Origin: Woeseiaceae bacterium
GTDB lineage: Bacteria; Pseudomonadota; Gammaproteobacteria; Steroidobacterales; Woeseiaceae
Direction: 5' to 3'
DNA: 64,000 nucleotides
Assembly (NCBI GenBank): GCA_028277185.1
Contig: JANQGQ010000031.1
Coordinates: 109,240 to 173,239, forward strand
Part shown: in pieces, positions 58,839 to 64,000 of the stretch
Layout: the number at the start of each line of letters is the position of its first letter
Position numbering within the stretch: position 1 is the first letter of the stretch
The notes under the pieces: model-generated
The model's database searches: none
What the model was told of the DNA's origin: nothing
Seen by the model: the letters and a program-made list of their open reading frames with translations, nothing else
Program-made: the position numbers and the translations under genes

Positions 58839-60509
58839 GTGTTATCCGATATCGAGATTTCCCAGGCGGCAAGCCTGAAACGGATCGAGGCCGTGGCCGA
58901 TACGCTCGGAGTCCCCGGCGATGCGCTGATTCCCTACGGTCACGACAAAGCGAAGATCGGCGATGCGCATCTCAAAGGTCTCGACGGAGGAGCGGACGGC
59001 CAGCTCATCCTTGTCACGGCCGTATCGCCGACGCCCGCGGGCGAGGGCAAGACCACGACGACCGTAGGTCTCGGCGACGCGCTGAACAGAATCGGCCGGC
59101 GGGCGACCGTTTGTCTGCGTGAGCCCAGTCTCGGACCGTGCTTTGGATTCAAGGGCGGTGCCGCCGGCGGCGGCTACTCGCAAGTCGTGCCGATGGCGGA
59201 CATCAATCTGCACTTCACCGGCGACATGCATGCTATCGGTGCGGCCAACAATCTGCTTGCGGCGCTCATCGACAATCATCTGCACTGGGATAACGCGCTC
59301 GAGATCGATCCGCGCCGGATTACCTGGCGCCGGGTCGTCGACATGAACGACCGTGGGCTGCGCGATATTGCCATCGGTCTCGGCGGCTTCAACAACGGCG
59401 TGGTTCGGGAGGGCGGCTTCGACATTACCGTAGCTTCCGAGATCATGGCGATCTTCTGTCTGGCGACGGACCTCGACGATCTGGAGCAGCGGCTCGGCAA
59501 CATCGTGTTCGCCTACAATCGGAACGACGAGCCGGTGACCGTCCGCGACCTGGGCGCTCAGGGCGCCATGACGGCTCTTTTGCGGGACGCGCTGCTGCCG
59601 AACCTCGTCCAGACGCTCGAGAACAACCCGGCCTTCGTGCACGGCGGACCGTTTGCGAACATCGCGCACGGCTGCAGCTCCGTTCGGGCGACCAGGGCTG
59701 CTCTGCGGATGTCGGACTACGTCGTTACCGAAGCGGGTTTCGGCGCCGATCTGGGCGCCGAGAAGTTCTTCGACATCAAGTGCCGCAAGGCCGGGCTCAA
59801 GCCCGCGGCGGCGGTACTGGTCGCGACGATCAGGGCGCTGAAGATGCACGGCGGGGCGGCGCGCGACGAGCTCGGCGCGGAGAACCTGCCGGCGCTCAAG
59901 CAGGGTCTGCGCAACCTGGGTCAGCACATCCGCAACCTCGGCAAGTTCGGCGTGCCCGTCGTCGTCGCCGTCAACGAGTTCACCGCCGATACGGCCGCGG
60001 AGATCATGGCGGTCGCTGAGTACTGCGAGTCGCTCGGCACGCGCGCGATCCGCTGCCGCCACTGGGCAGAAGGCGGCGCGGGCGCCGAGGAACTGGCGGA
60101 AGCCGTCGTCGGTCTCTGTGACGGCGGCTCCGCGCAGTTCAGACCTCTGTACACTGACGAGCTGCCCCTGTGGGACAAGATGCGGCGGGTTGCGCGGGAG
60201 ATCTATGGCGCCGACGACATCATCGCCGACGACAAGACCCGCGCGCGGTTCGAGTCGCTGCAGGCGTCGGGTTACGGCCACTATCCGATCTGCGTCGCCA
60301 AGACGCCTTACAGCTTCTCCACCGACCCCTCGAAACTCGGCGCGCCGACCGGGCACGTCGTGCCGATCCGCGAACTCAGACTTGCCGCGGGCGCCGAGTT
60401 TCTCGTCGTGGTCTGCGGTTCGATAATGACGATGCCGGGCCTCCCGCGTAATCCGTCTGCTTTCAACATCGGCGTCAACGCAGCCGGGCGTATAGAGGGG
60501 CTGTTCTAA
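58839..60509 (+). CDS. fhs: Formate-tetrahydrofolate ligase
   Basis: 556 aa from GTG 58839, which gives the family N terminus ([20 protein letters not shown]); an upstream frame start at 58761 is not family-like. The P-loop-like [38 protein letters not shown] and the C-terminal [20 protein letters not shown] are intact. It makes 10-formyl-THF from formate, THF and ATP in the cytosol, feeding one-carbon metabolism. Its promoter region is the phased operator array, so it may share control with fic. Convergent with the next gene by 4 bp. Confidence 0.95.
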   Translation: MLSDIEISQAASLKRIEAVADTLGVPGDALIPYGHDKAKIGDAHLKGLDGGADGQLILVTAVSPTPAGEGKTTTTVGLGDALNRIGRRATVCLREPSLGPCFGFKGGAAGGGYSQVVPMADINLHFTGDMHAIGAANNLLAALIDNHLHWDNALEIDPRRITWRRVVDMNDRGLRDIAIGLGGFNNGVVREGGFDITVASEIMAIFCLATDLDDLEQRLGNIVFAYNRNDEPVTVRDLGAQGAMTALLRDALLPNLVQTLENNPAFVHGGPFANIAHGCSSVRATRAALRMSDYVVTEAGFGADLGAEKFFDIKCRKAGLKPAAAVLVATIRALKMHGGAARDELGAENLPALKQGLRNLGQHIRNLGKFGVPVVVAVNEFTADTAAEIMAVAEYCESLGTRAIRCRHWAEGGAGAEELAEAVVGLCDGGSAQFRPLYTDELPLWDKMRRVAREIYGADDIIADDKTRARFESLQASGYGHYPICVAKTPYSFSTDPSKLGAPTGHVVPIRELRLAAGAEFLVVVCGSIMTMPGLPRNPSAFNIGVNAAGRIEGLF

Positions 60510-60919
60510 GGCCCGCCAACGCTTTCGCTGTGGTCCCCGGGCTCGCGCGGTTCGGGCAGGAGGAAATGCCGGCGCGCCTCGTCAGAGCCGAGTCGTTCGC
60601 GACTGTAGTACCCATGCAGCAGGCGGCGATCGAACAGCTCCGGATACATTCCGGCAAACGTCGGCCACGGTGCATCCGGATCGCGTCGGTAGCGTTCGGC
60701 AATCAGCAGCCAGAAGGCGCGGGTGATCGTTTCGTGATAGCGCTGCGGCATGCCGAAGTGCCGCGTGATTCGCCGCAGGGTGGCAACGAAGCGCGCTTCG
60801 GCCGTTTCTGGCGGCGCTGCCCGGAGATACAGCCAGGCCATCTCCACGTGCGCGGCGTGATCGAATTCCTCCGGGCTCACGTCCAGCTTTTCCAGCCGGT
60901 CGAGGTTCAGCGCGCTCAT
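60506..60919 (-). CDS. Conserved hypothetical protein, second gene of a two-gene module
   Basis: 137 aa. Motifs such as [20 protein letters not shown] and [20 protein letters not shown] define a conserved, uncharacterised family with several His residues that could bind a metal. Its start overlaps the stop of the upstream 84-aa gene (ATGA), so they are translated together. Convergent with fhs. Confidence 0.65.
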   Translation of the reverse strand: MSALNLDRLEKLDVSPEEFDHAAHVEMAWLYLRAAPPETAEARFVATLRRITRHFGMPQRYHETITRAFWLLIAERYRRDPDAPWPTFAGMYPELFDRRLLHGYYSRERLGSDEARRHFLLPEPREPGDHSESVGGP

Positions 60920-61170
60920 GGTCTGTCCTCCTCGAGCCGGTGGCTGTCGGCTGCCGATAGTTCGCAGCCATAGACTTGCTTGAGCTGCTCAATCACGGCG
61001 CGCGTATCCTCGGAAAACGGCGCCTTGCCTTCGAAGCTATGCAGCACGATGCCCTCCAGCAGGTCGCCAAGCGAGAGATCGGCGTACTCCGCGAGGCCTT
61101 TCAGAACTTTGAGGAGAGAGGTCTCTATCCGGACGCCGGTTTGGGTCCTCGTTACGGGTTTTGCGGCCAT
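60916..61170 (-). CDS. Small RHH-like protein
   Basis: 84 aa from the ATG at 61170 (a longer frame starts at 61245). TGVRIETSLLKVLKGLAEYA and DLSLGDLLEGIVLHSFEG resemble a ribbon-helix-helix or short dimeric regulator, followed by a helical tail (AVIEQLKQVYGCELSAADSH). It starts a two-gene unit and lies downstream of a sigma-70 promoter that contains a palindrome, so autoregulation is likely. Antitoxin is one possibility; its partner shows no known toxin motif. Confidence 0.6.
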   Translation of the reverse strand: MAAKPVTRTQTGVRIETSLLKVLKGLAEYADLSLGDLLEGIVLHSFEGKAPFSEDTRAVIEQLKQVYGCELSAADSHRLEEDRP

Positions 61171-61198
61171 GAGGCGGCTCCGTCGTTGCAACGCTAGT

Positions 61199-61226
61199 AT
61201 TGTACCATGGTAACAATATAACTCAA
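61199..61226 (-). promoter_or_regulatory. Sigma-70 promoter with a TACCATGGTA palindrome in the spacer
   Basis: On the minus strand TTGAGT (61221-61226) and TACAAT (61199-61204) are 16 bp apart. The perfect 10-bp palindrome TACCATGGTA (61203-61212) overlaps the -10 and spacer, as for a repressor operator. A start near 61192 would leave a short leader before the ATG at 61170. Confidence 0.55.
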
Positions 61227-61234
61227 CGGCTGTT

Positions 61235-61663
61235 CTAGTCGTCACTTACGCGGCTGCGTGAGCGTTTAAGTTTTCCTCGCAATCGCTTGTCTTTCTTACG
61301 TTTCTCACGTGAAGCCCGACTCGGCCGGGTCGCAACCCGAGGTTTGCGGGTACGTACCGCCAGCAGTATGAGCTGCCTTAGCCGGTCGAGTGCGGCGTCG
61401 CGATTTCGGGCCTGGCTGCGGCTCTGTTGGGCTTTGATGACGACGATGCCGTCCGCGGTGATGCGTTTGTCGCGCATCGCCAGAAGTCGCTCGCGCACCG
61501 GGTCGGGCAGGCTGGCGCTGTTCGCGGCGTCGAAGCGCAGATGAATTGCGCTTGCAACCTTGTTGACGTTCTGACCGCCGCGGCCCTGAGCGCGGACGGC
61601 TTCGAGCTCGATTTCGGTCAGCGGGATACGGATGCGATCGGTGACCGTGACCGCTTCTACCAT
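61235..61663 (-). CDS. arfB: Alternative ribosome-rescue factor / peptidyl-tRNA hydrolase ArfB
   Basis: 142 aa. The catalytic GGQ is in RAQGRGGQNVNKVASAIHLR (GGQ at about 29-31), and a basic C-terminal tail (REKRKKDKRLRGKLKRSRSR) enters the mRNA channel of stalled ribosomes, as in E. coli YaeJ. It frees ribosomes stalled without a stop codon. It overlaps the 3' end of the PHP-domain gene by 7 bp. Confidence 0.93.
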   Translation of the reverse strand: MVEAVTVTDRIRIPLTEIELEAVRAQGRGGQNVNKVASAIHLRFDAANSASLPDPVRERLLAMRDKRITADGIVVIKAQQSRSQARNRDAALDRLRQLILLAVRTRKPRVATRPSRASREKRKKDKRLRGKLKRSRSRVSDD

Positions 61664-62463
61664 CCGTCCCAGACCGGCTTGAGCCGGCGAAGCCGCGCGC
61701 TGTCAACGCCGAGCGACCGCCATGCCAGCGGAGCGTGAAAATCGGAGCCCACCGAGACGCGGAAGCCGAAACCCGTGGCGAGGTCCGCGATCTTCGCGAC
61801 TTCGTGCTCCGCCGCGTGTCCCGAGACGAGTTCGACAGCCTGGCCTCCGGCGGCGAGGAAGTCGGCGGCCAGGCGGGCAAGCCCTGCACGGGTCAGGCGA
61901 TACCTGAGCGGGTGCGCGATAACCGCGGTTCCGTTGGCGGCGCGTAGCCACCCGACGGCCGTGTCGAGATCCGGCCACTCCGTCTTGATGTCGCCGGCTT
62001 TGCCCGGCCCAAGGTGCTTGCGGAAGGCCGTTTTCACGTCTCTTACGATACCTTGGGCAACCAGCTCGGCCGCGATATGCGGTCGCCCGATAGCCGCTCC
62101 GGCGGCGCGCTCGCGAATTCCTGCGAGGTCGACTTTCAGGCCGCGTCGCGCGAGGCGCTCGACGATGCGTTCCGCCCGGCGCTCGCGTGCCAGGGTCTGC
62201 CGACGGACGACGTCCTCGAGCGCGTGGACGTCGACGTTGAGACCGACGACGTGCACCGAGCGCCCGGCCCACAGCGCCGATACTTCGATTCCGGTTACGA
62301 GTTCGAGACCCGTTGCCGTGGGCAGCTGCGTATACGCCGCGACAGAGTCGTGGTCCGTGATCGACAGGACGTCGATGCCCGCCGTTGTCGCCGCCGCGAG
62401 GAGTTGCTGCGGCGTGAGCGTGCCGTCGGAAGCGGTCGTGTGCGTGTGCAGGTCGACGAGCAT
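61657..62463 (-). CDS. rnm: PHP-domain phosphatase (RNase AM / YciV-like)
   Basis: 268 aa. The metal motifs DLHTHTTASDG (1-15 region), ITDHDS, and the later HPLRYRLTRAGL and VSVGSDFHAPLAW form the trinuclear PHP active site. It matches YciV/TrpH, a 5'-3' exonuclease and 3',5'-nucleotide phosphatase that trims rRNA 5' ends. Its end overlaps arfB; it is divergent from an MFS gene. Confidence 0.9.
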   Translation of the reverse strand: MLVDLHTHTTASDGTLTPQQLLAAATTAGIDVLSITDHDSVAAYTQLPTATGLELVTGIEVSALWAGRSVHVVGLNVDVHALEDVVRRQTLARERRAERIVERLARRGLKVDLAGIRERAAGAAIGRPHIAAELVAQGIVRDVKTAFRKHLGPGKAGDIKTEWPDLDTAVGWLRAANGTAVIAHPLRYRLTRAGLARLAADFLAAGGQAVELVSGHAAEHEVAKIADLATGFGFRVSVGSDFHAPLAWRSLGVDSARLRRLKPVWDGW

Positions 62464-62512
62464 GGTGGGATGTTAGCAGTTCGGGTGAAGGCGAGCGCCC
62501 GGCGGGTCTATT

Positions 62513-63742
62513 GTGGGACACTCCACGCGGTTCACTGATACCCCGGACGCGATGCACCGCGCGAATCTCGTTATCCTGATCGTTTGCCAGCTGATTTCGG
62601 CGACTGGTTCGATCGTCATCGTTACGCTGGCCGGCATTATCGGCGCCGGGCTGACCGACGATCCCGCGTGGTCGACGCTGCCGGTTTCGATGACCATCGT
62701 TGCTGTCGCGCTGACGACCGTCCCGGCAAGCTACCTGATGCAGCGGATCGGCCGCTCCAAAGGCTTCGCGGTTGGTTCGGCATCGGCGATCGTCGCCGTC
62801 TCGGTCGCCGTGCTGGCGATCCGCTTCGAGAGCTTTGCGCTGTTTGTCGCCGCGGGGATGCTGTTCGGCATCAACATGGCGTTCACCCAGCAGTATCGTT
62901 ACGCCGCCGCCGAAAGCGTCAACTCCGATCGGACCGCACTTGCTATCTCTTTCGTGCTCCTCGGTTCGATCGGCGGCGCGTTCGTCGGCCCCGAGCTGGC
63001 AACCCGTGGACAGTTCTGGATTCCGGATCTGCCGTATGCGGGGACGATGCTGGCTCTGGCCGGCCTGTATGCGTTGCAGGCGATCCTGCTGCTCGGCCTG
63101 CGCGATTCGCTGCCGCCGCCGCCGCGGGAGGACAGCGGCCGCGGCCGGACACTCGGCGAGATCGTTCGTCAGCCGCTCTTTCTGGTCGCGGTCATGGGCG
63201 GTTCGGCGGGCTATGCGCTTATGACGCTCGTCATGACGGCGACACCGATCAGTATGCACATCCACGACGGCCACTCGCTGGAGGACACGGCCCGGGTCAT
63301 CAAGTGGCACGTTCTCGGCATGTACGTGCCGTCGCTCGTCTCAGGGTTTCTGATTCAGTATCTGGGCGTCTCGCGGCTGATGTTCGTCGGCGCCTGCATC
63401 CTGTTCGGGACCTCGATAATCGGACTCAACGGACAGAGCGTAATGCACTACTGGTGGGCGCTGCTGCTGCTGGGCGTCGGCTGGAATTTTCTGTACGTCG
63501 GCGGAACGACGATGCTCACCTACACGTACACGCCCGAAGAGCGGTTCCGGGCTCAGGCAGTCAACGAGTTCCTCGTCTTCGGACTGTCGGCGCTGACGTC
63601 CCTCGGTGCCGGTACGCTCATGTACTGGTTCGGCTGGACGACGCTGATGCTCGTCCCGTTGCCGATACTGTTTGTAATTGCCGTTGCGCTATTGACGGTG
63701 CGGCGCCACACGGTCTTTGCCGCGCGCCAGAGCCTCGATTGA
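62513..63742 (+). CDS. MFS transporter
   Basis: 409 aa from the GTG at 62513; the ATG at 62552 (MHRANLVILIVCQLISATGS) is an equally plausible start giving 396 aa. Twelve hydrophobic helices are present, and the motif A-like loop QRIGRSKGFAVGS follows helix 2. It resembles the YbjJ/nitrate-nitrite-type MFS branch of exporters with unknown substrate. It is divergent from rnm with only about 50 bp between. Confidence 0.88.
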   Translation: MGHSTRFTDTPDAMHRANLVILIVCQLISATGSIVIVTLAGIIGAGLTDDPAWSTLPVSMTIVAVALTTVPASYLMQRIGRSKGFAVGSASAIVAVSVAVLAIRFESFALFVAAGMLFGINMAFTQQYRYAAAESVNSDRTALAISFVLLGSIGGAFVGPELATRGQFWIPDLPYAGTMLALAGLYALQAILLLGLRDSLPPPPREDSGRGRTLGEIVRQPLFLVAVMGGSAGYALMTLVMTATPISMHIHDGHSLEDTARVIKWHVLGMYVPSLVSGFLIQYLGVSRLMFVGACILFGTSIIGLNGQSVMHYWWALLLLGVGWNFLYVGGTTMLTYTYTPEERFRAQAVNEFLVFGLSALTSLGAGTLMYWFGWTTLMLVPLPILFVIAVALLTVRRHTVFAARQSLD

Positions 63743-64000
63743 TGCGCAAGGATAGCGGGTGGGCGAGCGTCGTTGGCGGGATGGCTTCCCGCGGTCAGTT
63801 CAATTTCCGATAGTGCTCCCCGGAAGCCCGGCTTTATATTGCCTGTGCGTTGAGTCTCTTAGCGTCGGGTTTTGGCGCACGCTGATACAGCGGCCGGCGG
63901 TGGGGTGCCCTCTGCCGGAATGGCTCCCTTGTATGTTCTTAGTTGCTGCGAATCGGGATGATTCAAAGCGCCGGGGAAGGGAAGAGGCTGTATGGCTCCC
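63743..64000. other. 258-bp terminal region without a supported gene
   Basis: A short open frame follows the MFS stop but has no ribosome-binding site. The phrase ATGGCTCCC occurs near 63919 and again as the last bases of the window, which may be the edge of a repeat or of a gene continuing outside. Nothing else is recognisable. Confidence 0.4.

Noticed and set aside
1..64000. CRISPR array or defence island
   Set aside because: No direct repeats with unique spacers and no cas, restriction or retron genes were seen. The three 70-bp units at 58559 are palindromic operator sites with diverged spacers, not a CRISPR.

Overview
The window reads as chromosomal DNA of a GC-rich gammaproteobacterium. 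The backbone carries queC/queE, arfB, an rnm-type PHP phosphatase, rarD, an EF-G outside any str operon, a CpxRA-like two-component system and a photolyase/cyclopropane-lipid cluster. A Woeseiales-like marine lineage would fit, but the sequence alone does not prove it. Two stretches look acquired: the left edge (about 1-2083) and an iron-uptake island (about 7980-17310). Each lies directly 3' of a minus-strand tRNA gene, tRNA-Ser(TGA) and tRNA-Arg(CCT).

Layout. 1-2083: two DUF3526 ABC-2 permeases, the first cut by the window edge. 2154-2244: tRNA-Ser. 2.5-6.1 kb: housekeeping genes (histidine phosphatase, YjbQ, Bcp-type peroxiredoxin, GNAT, a monooxygenase-like protein and its divergent WYL regulator). 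6.2-7.7 kb: a frameshifted ISL3-family transposase abutting the amputated 3' end of an isochorismatase-like gene. 8.1-17.3 kb: a self-contained siderophore/iron kit in one direction: FecI-type sigma, FecR, TonB-dependent receptor with STN domain, PepSY membrane protein, DUF3649, DUF3325, an unrecorded 40-aa ORF, ExbB, ExbD, ExbD, TonB. Fur-like boxes precede the sigma gene and the receptor gene, and a shared GGGGGATTTGC element precedes fecR and the receptor gene.

17.5-28 kb: tRNA-Arg, a DUF6502 protein, then photolyase divergent from a tightly coupled lipid operon (CFA-like methyltransferase, DUF2878, DUF1295, DUF6134, lipocalin, FAD oxidoreductase, DUF1365, CFA synthase, small membrane protein). 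28-45.2 kb: a frameshifted DUF885 peptidase, a diguanylate cyclase, an ExeA-like ATPase with a long acidic tail, an RND efflux pair, RarD, EF-G, a membrane zinc protease, a DASS transporter, a sigma-54-type promoter ahead of a 77-aa protein, and two small membrane proteins. 45.2-48.1 kb: an RHH two-gene module and a TolB-like/TPR protein.

48.1-50.9 kb: a response regulator/histidine kinase pair flanked by two predicted C-rich-loop small RNAs, one divergent upstream and one downstream, each ending in a strong intrinsic terminator. A triple 10-bp-phased GAAAC/GTTTC repeat lies between the regulator gene and the upstream RNA. 50.9-57.3 kb: DUF3300, NTF2-like, zinc-ribbon and SDR proteins, queC-queE and a membrane protein. 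57.4-60.5 kb: a Fic AMPylase-type protein divergent from formate-tetrahydrofolate ligase. Their 0.3-kb intergenic region holds twelve TGTCGAT/ATCGACA half-sites, all spaced by multiples of 10 bp in three 70-bp units. 60.5-63.7 kb: a small two-gene module, arfB, a PHP phosphatase and an MFS transporter.

The least explained items are the phased operator array at fic/fhs, the paired C-rich RNAs around the two-component system, and the 40-aa ORF inside the iron operon. Everything here was read by eye; no database search was run.
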